DNA of 64,000 nucleotides, from assembly GCA_037833965.1 (NCBI GenBank), contig AP031351.1, positions 1,934,501 through 1,998,500 of the forward strand, read 5' to 3'. A program made the position numbers and the translations under genes. Shown here in pieces: positions 34,147-48,649 of the stretch (positions are counted from its first letter, which is position 1; every line of letters begins with the position of its first letter). Source of the DNA: Marchantia polymorpha subsp. ruderalis (taxonomy: Eukaryota; Streptophyta; Marchantiopsida; Marchantiales; Marchantiaceae). The notes under the pieces are model-generated. The model made no database searches, was not told where the DNA came from, and was given only the letters and a program-made list of their open reading frames with translations.

Positions 34147-36714
34147 TATCCGAAGTAACCCACACCATATGGCAATTGATTCGAGGCGATTTGATGAACA
34201 CAAGCCAAAAATTAGAGTTCACGCAATCGGATTTTTTTATTTTAGAAATCAGGTAACAAAGTGCGTCCAAGAAAAAGAAGCCCGAGGTGTAGGCAGAGAG
34301 CCTGCGGATTGAGGTATAGAGTCAACGATTTGTGATCAAAGATGCCTATGGGCGGGACCGCAGATGCATATATCTCATACGTTGTCCAAGACATCTATCT
34401 TGTGCACGGCGTTGTGCAGCTCATTGTACTCTGTTTGCAAACTCAAACTCTTATTCATTCCACGAGCGTTACATCTATCATTTTACTTTGATATCACTTG
34501 TCACGCGATACCTGTAGAGACAGTCAGTAAAGTTACTTTCCTAGTATTGTACGAGAACCTTTAGAATGTTCAAGGCGATGAGACCTTGCTCGCCACCTTA
34601 AGTAGTTAGTAAACACTAGGAGCCAAAAATCCGATGTCTTCAATACACCGTCAGCGATAGCGCGTAACCATGGTTGTCACCCACAAGGATTACACCAAAC
34701 AATACTACTATCATGAACTATGTTACTAAAAAAACCTAGCTAGCTATGTTTTGGACTGAATTAAACCACCTTATGGATTTCAATATGTCATATAAACTGT
34801 ATTTTTTTAATGGCAACAAAAATACGTATTGTTCATTAAAAGTAAATTATCATAATAAATACATATGATATCAAGAAAAAATTGATGCTAAAATGATTAA
34901 CTTTTACCATTTTTCATTTTTGACATACCAAATTTTATATAAAAGTATTATTAAGTTTGTGATGTTAAAGTTTTAGATTTATTTTTTACATGTGATTTAT
35001 CTAGAAAACATCATCAACTAAAATTTTTTGGCGCTACATGCAAGACTTCCTAACATAAGATATGTAAAGAGTTGACTAATTTGAACATTATCTTCTACTA
35101 TTGCTTTAAATTTCAAATCTTTTTAACAAGTGATAAACATAACTAAATTCATGATGAAAGCGAATTTTTTTCAAGGAGAAATTTACTTATTATTTAATCT
35201 TGTATTGAGTAGTGATTCAATTAAATGATAGTGTTTAGAGTCATTGTAAAAGAAAATTGTACACTTTCTGATCAAGAAGAAAATTAGAGATACATTCTCA
35301 GTGGAGACTAACATTGTGTTTTATTGTTTTTATCGTTTTGTGTAGACTATTTGAGACATTGTCATAGAAAACTGTGTTCCAAATTCAACATGAAATAGTG
35401 AGAGAGACTAACGTACAAGGAAAGAAAACGTTTTATTCTATTTTAATTGAGTTTGTGTCATACATACTATAGATTCATCAAGACTTATTAAACCACTTGA
35501 AAATTTTTTCATGATAGATACTTTTCATAACATCATGATGATAGTGACTTTATTATTAGATTCATTATTATTTATCAAAACCTATTCATCTGTTTAATGA
35601 TTTTCAATATTAAATAATTTTTATAGCATCATTATGATATCGATTTTATCATTAAGTATACACACAATCGTCCTGCGTCACCCCTGGTTTATAGTCTTAC
35701 GAGTTCGGATCGTTATGATTTTTAAATGATCTTTTTTGTTAATCATCGATTAGTCTACAATATTCATAAACAGCCGACATTCCCTTCTACTCAAAAGCAA
35801 AACATAAATTACAATTGTACGAGAAAAGGAAGGACACATACAGCCGTTATCAACTGGGTTTATAATGAGAACCTATTCCGTGACGGAATAAAGGCGAATG
35901 ATCCGTCAGAAGAAATTTGCACCGACGTCGAAGATCGACGGTCGGGATGCGATCTGAGACGTGCCCATATTGGACGCATCTGCATTTGGCAAAATGGAGA
36001 ATCGAGACTGCGCCGCCGACTGCAGAATTCAGACGATGGAGATCGAGATCGGAGAGCACGGGATGCGCCATCGATGGGGACTCGTGGTTCAAACATCCAT
36101 GCAGCGAAGAGAATGCGAAGTGGACTCACTCGGAAGGTGATGAATCCCTCTGGCTCGAGCTCCTCGGAGCTGTTTCCAGCCCCGAGAGAAGTCTCGAAGT
36201 GCAGGCAAATTTTTATGAGATCGGTGCGAGGAGGTGCAGTGTGGATCTTCACGAAGCTCAGCTCAGTGCAGTCCTCGGATCTGTGAGAATCCAGATCGAG
36301 CTCAATCCGTTCCAATAAGGTGAATAATAATGCGCAGAGTCAATCAGAGGAAGTGGTGACCAGAAGATATTTCAGCGTCTGCATTGCATGTGGAGATCAT
36401 CTGCCTTCTCGAGGCGGTCAACAACAGCTTGAGAACAAAATCGCCGCTATGAGACGAATACGGGTAATTTTACTACATCGATCGTGTCAAAATCTTTCTC
36501 ATCTGTCTAGCTTGACAACATGAGTAACGGAGCGGGCTCAGTACAGTCCCGTGCGAATTCTAGATAATCTCACCTACTGGAACGATAATTTTACACTTGT
36601 GCACATTGAGATGCACCTTCGGACTGTGAACACTATGTACAAACCCTGAACAGACGACTACGGACATGTACACATGTAACGAGGATCGAACTATTTGGAC
36701 CGACCATGATGGTC

Positions 36715-38251
36715 TCAATTTGAGCCTGGGATGTTGCCCGTCTTGGTCGGGTACAAGGCGGCCATTGCAATGCCACACATTCCCTCAGGTGCCTGGACGT
36801 TGCGCTGCAATCGAATGTAGCCACTTTCACCCCAGCTCTCCCCCCATGAGTTCTTCACGAGCCAGTACTCTTGCCCTTGGTCCGTTCCGTAGCCCACAAC
36901 GAGAACACCGTGGTCTAGTTCTGTGCCACAGGTGGTGTTGTAGATTCCCTGCATATACACAATTTTGCGATGTGTTATTTGTCTAGAAACTTGGCTGTGA
37001 GTTAGAAGTCTGGCTGCACAACGCCGCTGGAAAGTAGATGAGAACGAGAGGCTTTGACAGGTTTCATCGGGTTGAGGATGTTACGCTTTCGTATAGTAGA
37101 AAATCCTCGGAGCTTGCATGAATGGACACGCTGACGGGTTGATGTGCCACTGCCTTTTGTAGGTCTTTCTCGCTGTTGATTGTTACCTGCTCGTAAGCAT
37201 TTATTGATGCAGCAACTCTCGTCTCCTTCACAATAGAGAAAAGCCGATTGGCACGTATTAGATACATGTTATCTGTCACTCCAGGGAGCCTTCAAAATTC
37301 GACAAAAGTTTGTGAACGATGGCTGCAAGGCACTTGTGCATGATGAATGTCAGAATGAGCTCGAGGGTGCACCTTGTGACTGTTGCAGAAGTCCTCGGCA
37401 GCAATGTAAGGGTAGTCCATATCAGTATCCACACCTCCATTTTGCACTATATACTCAAACCCGTAGTCCATGAAACCTCCTGCGCAGCCATAAGTATTCA
37501 AAGTGACATCACAGTCCACCAGTTCTTGTTCTGAGAGAGAAATCAGATTGCCTGTTTTGATCTGGTTCAAGCTTTCGACAGCTCCGATGGTCGAGAACGC
37601 CCAGCAGCTCCCTGCAAAACAGGATCCGTGGTCAATTCATCTCTCGACGCAAGACTAGAAACCGGCCCAGGACCTCCGATCGAGGAATAATCTGGTAGAA
37701 CGAACAGTTTCATGTCACTTTCAAACCATTAGCAAATCATGGCCCAAACAGGCAGCCACAGAAGTCGAACGAGAGTGCGTGCAGATCTTACCACATTGAC
37801 CTTGGGATTTAACACCTGTTACTGCTCCTTCCTTCCTCCAATCTACCTCCGTAGGCAAAGAGTCTACATGTCCATACGTGAAGGTCGGTGCCTGACTAGT
37901 TCTCACATTTTGTCGAAATTTGTTCTTTAGATAAATCGACCTGAACTCGTCTGGAGTAAGATCGGCGAATGTCGTCAATCCCAGTTTGTACGACGAAGGC
38001 TGGCTGTTATGCTCATCAATGCGCCTCAGATTCGCTTTGAAAATTGAGAACCGGGTACTCATCTCGGCGGACTGAGTGTAGGTCTTGGACTGTTTGAGCA
38101 TCCAATCGTCGAACATAATGCGTATGGATTTCTCAGAGCGAGCTTCCTCGACTTCTTCCGCTTCAGTGAGCTGTCGACTGGCAGCTACACGATTGAAGCT
38201 TCTGGAGAGAATCACGAGCAAAAACACGGACGGCAGAACGCTTCGTGCCAT
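36715..38251 (-). CDS. Papain-family (C1A) cysteine protease precursor
   Basis: Four exons (37792-38251, 37373-37611, 37085-37225, 36715-36948) join in phase to 357 residues. A hydrophobic signal peptide covers about residues 1-25. The I29 prodomain carries a perfect ERFNIN pattern (Glu63, Arg67, Phe71, Asn74, Ile78, Asn82). The mature enzyme probably starts near residue 131 (LPTEVDWR). Active-site residues are Gln150, Cys156 in QCGSCWAFS, His293 in [11 protein letters not shown] and Asn313 in KNSWG. The GCAGG and CGTELDHG sequences give the usual disulfide Cys. There is no C-terminal granulin domain and no ER-retention signal, so it resembles SAG12- or short RD21-type vacuolar or secreted proteases. 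The start is the ATG at 38251. Confidence 0.95.
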
Positions 38252-41200
38252 CACGAGTTCTTCCTTCGCGGAATAGGAGTCGTGACACTCAGCTGCAACC
38301 CTCTCGGGGCCTCAAGAGCGCGATTTGAACACTGGTAAGACTTTTCAGCCTATTATATCTGAAATCTCTGCTAAGTCCACAGCAGTCGGAGCGGAGGAAG
38401 GCGGAAACCCTTGGGGCTGGTCTCTGATGAATAAAGAAATCCGCCAGGCCTAATACAAAACTATTACTTTAATATGGCACTCTGATCGAATCAGGGTTAA
38501 AAGCATTTTTTCAGCACGCGTGTCTTCTCTAATACCAGATGATGATTGTGGATGATCATTGACACAGTGACACGACCATACGATGGGTGATAATTGGCTA
38601 CCGACATAGCAAGCCTCTGAGCAACTTTCAATTCTGAGAGCTAATTCTGTTCCTTGATGTTAATCTTAATCCACAGTAATCATGTGTCAGGCCCAGAAGA
38701 GTACAAATGACTCGTCCACGAATTGCCTGACCAGAGACTCACTCTGTCACAAGTCTAGCGGTGATAGTTGTCTACTTACGCGAATCATGTACACTCTCAG
38801 GCTTACTTAATAATCTACACAACAGCAAACAACTTGCAGCAGACGCCGACGACGACAGCGAAAGCCTTGCAGCTGACGCCGACGCCGTCAGATGGGAGAG
38901 ATAGCGTGGCCGGAACATCATCTCCTTACGTCCCTTCTGGAAGGTTTCATGGATACATACACAGACGATACCAGAGGCCTCGTATGAGCAAGTGTCCACT
39001 GCCTTGAACACCAAACCATGTATCTGGGTCACATTGCAGTACAGGCAAGGGACATCCACTGAGAGAGACAGCAGCTTCCACTGAGCAGCTCTGTCTCCAA
39101 AGCTTCCCACTCTAGTCCTCACAGGTCAGGAGGTCGTTAACTATGGGATTTGACGGTTCTGCCGATGAACCCAGAGAATCCCACGAGAATCAACTTGTCT
39201 GCTCAGCTCAGAGATCCCCAGCTCCTTCTTCGTTGTCGGCAAACACTGTTTTGATATTCTGAATCTCCGTGTCAGCCAGCAGTCGATCAGGATCGATTCT
39301 GGATGCATCACCACCACTAGTACTGACTTATGCTCCTAATGACATTGCTGGATTAGCCATGTGTTAGCTTGCTGCGATCCCCCCACTACCCCACTTCATC
39401 TTGGTGTTACTGCGATGGCAAGTAACACTCAGATACGATTCTACATATTGAGTCCCCACACTTGAATCCAAACCAATTATCAATCTGATGCATCCAGAGT
39501 GATTAGTGTAGATCAACAATCCGGCACTCAAATGTGTGCCAATAATTGAGACTGTGATCACTGGCAAGATGTGTAATTTGACAAGGGTTTTAGCAGTTCG
39601 TGGCTCAGACTTGAGAATAAGTTGGCCTATGGCTGCCTGACCCTACTTACAACTTAAAATATCTATTCCATCGGATGCAAGGTAGCCATCCAGTAAATTT
39701 ATGTAAATCTGATTTTCTGAATCTCTTTCCGATAAATTTGTTTTCAAATTTAATCTCTCTACTTCCTCTTCATTTTCAGCTGCTACAGCTAAAATATTGC
39801 GACATACCTTGTTATTAAAGATAAAACTTCATGGTGATAAATGGCTAGTTTTGGTTGTATCCTTCACCACCAACCTAGCTCACGTATTCTATTCTCTCAT
39901 GTGAGTCCTCTTATCACCTTGCAGATCAAATTTCACTCAATAATGCCTCTTTCATATGGGGGGTGATTCATTTCCAAAGTGTGATCCTTTTTGAACAGAT
40001 TTTCGTTCTTATTGTCTAGATCGTTTCAATTTTTGCGTATGTTCATGTGTCGCCTCAGCATATGAAGAAAGATCATTTCGTGATTAATTCATTCTGAATT
40101 GAGACGTGAGTAACCTACCCAACAAGACTCAATCTCAACATTTTTTTTATCAATGATATTCTAAGATTCATCTCTTTTGAAGTCACCGGTTTGAACAATT
40201 TTTTTAGAGTTTTCATGTTATAGCATACTCCGAATGTAGACATGCGTTATTCAAATTAAAAAAATCATTCAAATTTGACAGCAGATTAATCTTCTTCATC
40301 AGAAACCATTTCAATTCCAACTTGAGCTGAATATTAACACTTAAATGAGGTATCCTGAATGACATCTATTGGGAAAATGGATACACTCCCATCATCATCA
40401 TCACATGTTAATTAACTACGGTTGCAGCAGCAGATATAGCAACTATAGTAGATATTGTCATGTTATTTCTTACATTCACACGATCCCAAGTATTCTCTTT
40501 ATCAAACAACATATAGTTACCACTATATATTTGTTATCAGGTGTATATAATGAAACACATTGAACTTTCTTATTAAATTATGAAGATGAATCCGATGGGG
40601 CTTCGTTTTAAGCCTCTTTTATTTTCTTTGCCTCTCTCCATAAGCACACACCGTCAAGAATATTAGATTTAATATCCTATCTTACCATGTAGTATTATCT
40701 TAAGCTAGATTGATGTTTTAATATTTTGTGTCACAATCTCATGAATGGTTTATTTATAAAATGTATCGTAATAGAGTTATGTACCAAAGAATTTGCCAAG
40801 ATCAATTTTTTCCAAAGGAAGCTAGTAATCTACCTATGAAAACAACGAATCAATTTAGACATCTTCAATTACTTTGTAAATCATCATATAGAAGTTCCAT
40901 CAACATTGGAATATAGTCAATTACAAGCTCATTAAATTTACAAGAAGACACACACAACTGAACGACTTAAAAAAGTAGTTCATTATTTAGTGATGACGAT
41001 CTCCTCCGTACAAGCTACGTATCACGTGGCCAACCCATTGCGCTTTTCAACGAGCTATTGGGCAGATTCAACCACATACAAAAGGATATGTCTCTTTTCA
41101 AGCAGCAGATCTGTCGTGGAAAAATTTACAACAATTCAGCAGCACATTCTTCTTTTTCCATCATGACAATTCATGTGCAGTCCATATATAAATATAAATT

Positions 41201-43152
41201 AGTAAATCAAAGAAAAAAACATTTGCTATCCTAGTCCGAACTAATTCGTGATGAACTTTTACGGATTTGCTGCGCTGCAACAATACCATCTATGTTGAGC
41301 TGGTTTTCCAAATAATTTAGTTTACTCCCATTTGTAAGTTATCTGCGTAATTAAGTTCGCGTGTATTCATGGGAATTCTTTGGCGAATAGTGTGCAAGAG
41401 ATTTTTTTAAATTGCTCTTTCAGGCGCATCAAAGTATATCTAGGATTGTCTATCGTCTCTCGCAACTCCTCCAATCATCTCATCTCAATCGTACATACGT
41501 CCTCCTCCACATACATCACATCAATTAGCTCGTCACAAATCATACTTAGATTGTTCTAATTTTCCTTCTCTCTGCGGAATATCTTCCCTGATGCCATCAA
41601 CTGTCGCATGGCATAAATTTGATCTTGCTTGTCTAATGCCTAAGCATATAGCACCATATATTGTATGTAAGCATTTCTTTGGTGGCTCCCATATCGTTGA
41701 CCTCCATCAATACGTTCCGTTTTACATGTTTCTTCAACATATGCATCTTATCAAAGGCGTTAGCTCATTGAAGATCCAGAATCTTCAGATTTTTGAACTT
41801 GACATGCGTTAGTTGATGAAGCTATTATTAGAGATATCACTAGCAGGGCATGATGTTCCAGTTGATTTTTTTAATTTTTTTTTCATATCTTGTTACCACT
41901 ACCCTTATTCTCCTGTGCGCCATTAGCAATATTAATAAGAGGAGTATCTTGATATCAGTTCCATATCCGACTTAAGATAAATTCAAAGTGCAGTTAATGT
42001 TCTAATCTTCATTTTTTAATCTTTGCAATTTAAGATTAAAAAATTCATCAATTATTTTATTGGGGGATTTGAACTATCAATAATATTACAATGTTTTGTT
42101 ACAAAATCTTAATTGAAAGTATATGATTACACTATGAGTATTTCATTTAATTTTAAAGCAACAAGAATAATGAATTATAATCGAAACATATATCATGAAT
42201 AAATTTAAGTATGAATGTAAGTTTTCAAATCTTCAAACCAAATTCGTTGAAATCTCACATTATAATAAGTGATAAAGGAATGAAGTAAAGACAAGTGATA
42301 GCAGATTCTAACAAACAGTTGTGAGGATTGAGATTCATGACAAAAATGATCTTTAACTAATACTTTTTACTTCTCGTGAAACATAAGCAAGTTTTTAAAA
42401 TGTCATGTCAAGTAATAGCAAATCCATACATATATCTGCAAGATGTAATTTAAAATTAAATTTGTAACAACACCTATACTGTGTTGAAGATGTGGTTTAC
42501 AACAAAATCACAAAATATTATACACTACAACCCCTTAACTCACATATTTATGTATGTGTCTCTTTATATATACATTTTTTACTAGGTTACGATAGTAGAT
42601 TCTTATAAATTTCATCACTTGTACGATTCTATTTCGATTCATATTCAGAATTTTTCAATACGTGTTTAATTGTAACCATATACATAGCTCGTAAGAAATA
42701 TTTGCTCTATTTTGTAAATACATTAGATACAATGCGTATCAATCACATGACAGGAAATTGCGTTAGGCGAGAAATGATTCCAAGCAAATGAAGCAAGGTC
42801 CTTTTGGTGATATAACTGTACATGCCACTAAATTACAACAATTAAAGAAGTAAAGTAGACAATGGTATGTGATAATGAAATAAATAAGTAATTAGATATA
42901 TATATAATAAAATATTGATATATTGATAAATAGATATATTGCGTTAACCATGCTGATTGATTACTGCGTCATACCACTGACGTAGTTACTAGAGAAGGTA
43001 CTTCTCAGTGACCACGGACGCTCTCGCGGTCTGGACAAAGGGGCCGAGACGCAGGGAGTGGAGAGGAGTGTGCGAAGTGGAATTGCTCGTCGAGCTTCGG
43101 AGCAAAATTTCGTGTCGTGGCTTGCGCCCGGAGACAGCAGAGGCGCATCAAA
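38252..43152. other. Intergenic region between the protease and EMC3
   Basis: 38.25-39.6 kb is of mixed composition and should hold the protease promoter and 5' UTR. 39.7-42.95 kb is AT-rich with no recognisable gene. The last 190 bp are GC-richer and probably form the EMC3 5' UTR. Short frames have no recognised domain. Confidence 0.5.
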
Positions 43153-45479
43153 ATGTCGAACGATCTGATGCTCGATACGCAGATCCGGGACTGGGTTCTT
43201 GTCCCGCTCTCGGTGGTGATGGTTTTGATTGGTGTTCTGCGCCATTTCGTCACTAAACTTCTGCGATCGTCCCAAAATCCTGATATTAAGGCAGTGAAAG
43301 AAGGGTAATTTTCTCTTCTCCGTAGATGCCGTGCGTTCTGATATCAAGTGGGATGGATCGGTCGCCTTTTCGATGAAAAAATTCTTCGCATTGGACGCAT
43401 CCTTAAGTACCGTTTGTTCCTAGAACGATGGAATTTATCAAATTACTCTGTTTCGCAGAATTAGGGTTACCCCACACTCTATACCCTCAGGGCTTTCTGT
43501 GTAATTTAATTCGGAATTTACTTACAGTTGCGGCCATGCGCTGAAGGTGCAATTGAAATGAAGCTCACAGTAGAGCTGAAAGGAAACTAGATAGTGAAGT
43601 TGAGTCGATTATGCAAGTCATCTTCAGAATTAATGACAAGGGCTACAGGTTTTTCCACTAACGTGCAGGGATTTTCTTCGATTATAATCTTTTCTTTCTC
43701 CGATAGAGATGATGAGCATCTGATGAGATCTAGAGCTTTTAATACATCAAAATTGAGTTTTGTCTTTTAGAAGGACTTCAAGAACTTGTCATGTCCATGG
43801 GTGAATTTGGTGAAGCTGATCATACATTCCTCAAATTGTTTGCAGGCAAGTTGTGTTAAGAGCGAGGTACTTGCGAGCCGCAGCAAACCTTATCCCTGCT
43901 AAGTCATTCCGTGCTAGGAAAGTATACTATAACAATGAGGTGGGTAATCGTCTTACTATCTTAAGATTTATCTGATGAATGTGAAGAATACTGAAACTAC
44001 GATGAAATCTCATTTCGTCGTCGGTGATGGATGCAGGAAAATGGTTTGTTGTTCGTACCTAAAGGACAAGGTAACAATATGCAGGCTCAAATGTTCACAG
44101 ATCCCAATATGGCCATGGACATGATGAAGAAGAATCTCTCGATGATCATTCCCCAGGTAATGATGCAAGTGTGCTTGAAGAGTTTGTGATAATGCAGAAG
44201 GCCGGATGTTACATCTGTATTTGTCGGTTTAATTTTGAGAGTCGGACCTCTTCGCGGCCTTTGAAAAAACATGGGTAATCAAGCATTGGTTCGAATGAAC
44301 CTGATTTTCTCACTCATTCTTCACGGTGTATAGCCTATGGTATTATGTGTGATTTACTTTTACTCGAATGAATTTTGCAGACCTTAACTTTTGCCTGGGT
44401 CAATTTCTTTTTCTCCGGTTTTGTAGCAGGTATGCAAAACATCACTTGGGTGCATTCAAGCTTTTGTATCTTCTTTGTGATCTTTGCATTAATCAGAGAC
44501 TCTACACTTCATCACCTCAGTTTACCGAGATAGTTTGTGATGGTTATACTTGTCTTTCGAGCTGTGTGTTTGGAGGAGTGAGAAACCAGTTTCGTATCTC
44601 CACCTTTCTGCGATTGTTCTTACTCACACTGACATGTAATCATATGTGCAGCCAAGATTCCTTTCCCCTTGACTCAACGGTTCAGGGCTATGCTACAAAA
44701 CGGAATAGATCTGAGTTCTGTGGATGTGAGCTACGTCAGCAGTCGGTCTTGGTAATTTTATGTATGCTCTTTGTGTATCGTTTTCAAATAGCTACAGCTC
44801 TTCGAAAGGAGCTCTTTGTTAGGATCTGCTTTCGCCCGTACATCCAGTTCAAGCATTGTATACCTTATCAGTACCACTCCAGTTTCCAGTCGAAGAGCGG
44901 GCTCTAATTATGGTCTTACTTTGTCTTGCAGGTACTTCTTGAATCTCTTTGGCTTGAGAGGCCTTTTCAGCTTAATACTTGGTGAAGAGAATGGTGGGTC
45001 TTCTCGCATTATGGACACAAGAAAGTCAATTTGTATCGTATGCCGCTTAGTTTGGTTCAAATAATGCCGGTTGATTTGCTTACTCTAACTCCACATTATC
45101 GTTTACCTTACAGCCACAGATGACGCTCAAAAGTTGATGCAGACACAAATGGCAATGCAAATGGGAGGGTTTGGTGCAGACCCAGCCAAGGTATCGTGTG
45201 CCCTGAGTTATATTTGGTTAAGGTCTTTTCAGCACGGAAAGAATGAGCGTATGTACTGTGACATGAGCTCGGTATTTGAAGTATCGCGCCGTTACTATCT
45301 CTAAGCAGGCTTCTCATTCCTGACGTACGCTTTTTTTCGATTTTGTGAACTTCCAGACTCTTGGTGCAGAGAAGGATGGTCTTGATCTCGTACAGCATGA
45401 GTGGGCTTTGAACAAAGTCGAGAAAAGAGCTGAAGCTGTCCTGAAGCAACTGCTTGATACTCCCAACTTCAACATATGA
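43153..45479 (+). CDS. EMC3: ER membrane protein complex subunit 3
   Basis: Eight exons (43153-43304, 43846-43939, 44037-44156, 44381-44429, 44652-44751, 44932-44993, 45114-45190, 45357-45479) join in phase to 258 residues, close to the family's usual length. EMC3 is the Oxa1/YidC-related core of the ER membrane complex, which inserts tail-anchored and polytopic proteins into the ER membrane. Visible marks are helix 1 ([20 protein letters not shown]), the cytosolic [18 protein letters not shown] loop, the Met-rich [19 protein letters not shown] segment, helix 2 ([16 protein letters not shown]), [38 protein letters not shown] and a C-terminal coiled stretch. No defects seen. Confidence 0.96.
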
Positions 45480-45849
45480 TTACATTCTCTTCGCTCCTTT
45501 CATTGCTCCAGTTGGTTCTTTTTTTTTAATCTACACTGGTCTTTCTCGGACCAATTAAGTCTCTTCTGCCAATAGATTGTTCAGGCCACCTTTGCCTTGA
45601 GTATCACGTTTTTTTCGGAGTTTGGTGCTCGAGATTCCAGGGCTAGTCTGTAGAACCGGCTGTTTTTTTGAGCAGTTTTCAAGGCATGAACTAACATGCA
45701 CAAACTTCAGACGAAACATCCGCTGTAAAATATCATTGACTTCACACCACATGGGAATGTTTAGCTGTCCAACGATCCCTTTGTGGGTTGTGGTGAGGGT
45801 TAGTTAGGGAATGTGAAGATGAACTTCCTGGCGAAGAATTTTGAGTTTC

Positions 45850-45855
45850 AATAAA
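45850..45855 (+). terminator. Possible polyadenylation signal of EMC3
   Basis: AATAAA 371 bp after the EMC3 stop codon. Plant polyadenylation signals are loose, so this is only a candidate. Confidence 0.3.
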
Positions 45856-47914
45856 GTTTAATAGGTTGATCATATGAATATTTAGGATGGTGGATGCTGC
45901 TGAAACAGGGGCAGTTTCGATGCATAGGAGGACTGTCATTGTGAATTCACCATGTTTCGGACAGTCAAGTGAACTCCAGAGTTCAAATTCTGGAGTAGGC
46001 TCATTGTGTCCGGAAACATCGATGCAGGGAAGTGGATCTGACAAGCTTTCCTGCAGAAAATTAGGGACTGAATACGTCTATTATGCTCTTATGAAGGCCC
46101 TGACTCCTGATTGTATAAAGTGAGAGACTAGAAGTGAAGAGGTTCATTTTACTTCATGTCTTATTGTCATCTCAATATCAAGACTGTATTACAATCGGGA
46201 TGGAGATTTTAGGGTCCTGCATTCGTGACACGAGGAAGCCCTGTAATCTAGTTTGTTTTAGGATGAATTAGAGAATTTCGTTGCTAGCAATTTACACAAT
46301 TTTTTCCAACCTAAAACTTTATCTCGAATAATTAAAATCTTATTAAAATTTTGAAATTGAAATTTCCGAAGATAAATGTCTTATTTCATTAAGCATGAAA
46401 TTCTTATTGAGCTGTGGAGAAAGAAAGTTTCCAATGAAATAATTTTTTTTTTACGTGAGTGGATGTTTTCCTAAGTACCCACACCAGTAGTATTTTCCTG
46501 CAATATTTATGAGAGTCACTGCATTCACAAGCAAAAGCAGTGAGCAGTTTATTCTCCTTCCAGTTTTCCAAAAGTTCCGGAAAAACCTAAGAACCATGCC
46601 GTAAAGGTGACTTTACAAATGACATATTGACAAATGTACATGCCATGAGGCACCATTTATGGATCTCATAGACTACTTGAAACTCCTGAGCACTCTCTCT
46701 TCAAACATCAAGGTATACCTTTTGCGGGTTTGGGAGTAAATGTTTACGACAAGTGATCCAGTACACATGTTTTCTCAGGGATCTGAAAGAAAATCACGCA
46801 GTAATCCTCTTGCGACTTTACTAGTACTAAGTGTTGCTAGACAAATGGGTCAGTCTCAATCAAGACTACTTATAGCCTAGATGTCAAAAATGGGGAGTCG
46901 TGCGTGCTTGGAGGGATGGAGGGACGACGAGAGGATATTTCGAGCATGCAGGGAAGCATTTCTAGCACACATCTGATCTGTGTGCAGCAGCGTATGTCGT
47001 GGCCGGGAACAAATTTCACTTACGTAATTGCCTAATAAAAATAGCCTAAGTCTGCTTCTCCTTTCATCTTGTTCTCCTTTCTGCTGCCCTCGAAGGATGC
47101 GCAAACATTCTCACACCAGATCGATGTTCACAGTAACTGCACAGGTTGGCTAGAAATCGCCGACTGACGACCGAATCGGTCAAACACGCACAGTCTGAGA
47201 AATCACGTCACCATACTCTTCCCGATACGTTTCATTGCACTGCCATCGGTCGAGCTCTGGTCGTCCGGTAACGATGACGATGACGATGTCCATCCGGGAC
47301 GCAAGCCCAAGCCGATGACAAGACGGAGTAACGTTCCCAGCTCCCCCCGTGTGCATGTGTGGGATGACGCGTTGGGTGGCACGTGGTCTCATGGTCGAGT
47401 CTAGCAGCGCGGGTTCGGACAACCGTTGCCTGACGGACCGATAGCGAGTCCTCAACTTTAGTGATCGTCCAACTATCCCCTTGATACTTCTGATTTAACA
47501 AATGTATGACTATGTAAAATTCCATATGTGTGCCAACAATCTTAGCTGATGATCGTATTATTTATTATTCACTCTTTCATCTACGTGATGATGCGTAATC
47601 ATTGTTATTTGATATAAATAGTCTGAATATCACTTGGGTTCTGGGATATAATTATTATCACGATACTATAGGGACCTAGTCTTTGGTCTCTCCTTTATTT
47701 TGCTACTTCTAAAGGCTCTGTGGGCTTTTCTCATCCTTTTATGTATTCCTTTGGCTACCCTAGTCAGCTTTCACTAGAGAAGTGTTGTAAAGATAATTTG
47801 TTGCAATCTCGTCTCATGCTAATCCACTAAACCATATGCGTTAGTAGGTTTCTTAACCCACATGGCTAATCCAAGGTCAAACAAACAGGAGATCAGGTTC
47901 TTATAACACGTATA

Positions 47915-48649
47915 AAGAGTTTAATCTCCAATAGTGTCATTTCTTATGAGTGATATACTCTCATTAGTGACTTAAAGTCCTATACCCATTAGTTTCTAAT
48001 TTGTAAATCTGTTCAATAAGAATGTTACGTCACTATTCCCCATAATGACATGATACTATACAGTAGTGACAGTTTCAAATGTAATTTGAAAGTAAAAATT
48101 TATATCATTATCACAATACATAGTTATGAGACCAAAAAAATGTGGCATAAGTTGATTTAAAGGTATATCTCAACAATTCACACTTTCTGGATTTAAGTAA
48201 GGGTTTAGGGTTTAACCCTAAAACCATGATTTGCTACATATATTATCTTTAATTGTTTCACTCAGATTTGTATGTATTAATCTAAATTTAAATGTAGTTA
48301 TAATGTCCATGTTAACAATACAGATTTGCAAATGAAAGCCATTTTGAAACCAAACAACACATTTATAGTAAGTCTTAGGATTGATAAAATGCACGATAAG
48401 AAATCTATGAATTTTTTTTATATATAATTGACAACTCCCAATAGTGACATCTAACCCCAACACCAATGTATGTTACTATTAGGAGTTTATATTAAAATTA
48501 TGCACCTCCCAACAATGACATCCAATGTTAACACCAATGTATGTTACTAAAAGGAGATTATACGCATTTTACTCTTATGAGTGACACCTCGCAATAGTGA
48601 CGTAAAACCTAAGTACCAATATATGTCACTATGGGGAGGTTTACCTCTG
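47915..48649 (-). mobile_element. 735-bp TA-flanked MITE, copy 2
   Basis: The reverse complement aligns along its whole length with 33412-34146, including the subterminal repeats and the telomere-like centre; I judge identity around 90% by eye. The ends are decayed (AAGAGTTTAATCTCC against CAGAGTTAAACCTCC) and the flanking dinucleotides are TA and CA. Equal length with scattered substitutions points to independent insertions of one family. Confidence 0.85.

Larger units (their letters stand above)
29825..36714. other. AT-rich spacer between RRF and the cysteine protease
   Basis: No host gene recognised. It holds a ~120-bp tandem pair (30613-30860), a possible copia gag fragment (31654-31902), a 735-bp TA-flanked element (33412-34146) and long AT-rich tracts. 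At 35.9-36.3 kb the GC content rises and several overlapping frames of 80-190 codons are open on both strands, none with a recognisable domain. The last could be an unrecognised exon or an untranslated leader. Confidence 0.5.

Noticed and set aside
45108..45449. Minus-strand 113-codon frame
   Set aside because: Opposite EMC3 exons 7 and 8, which are conserved and in phase on the plus strand.
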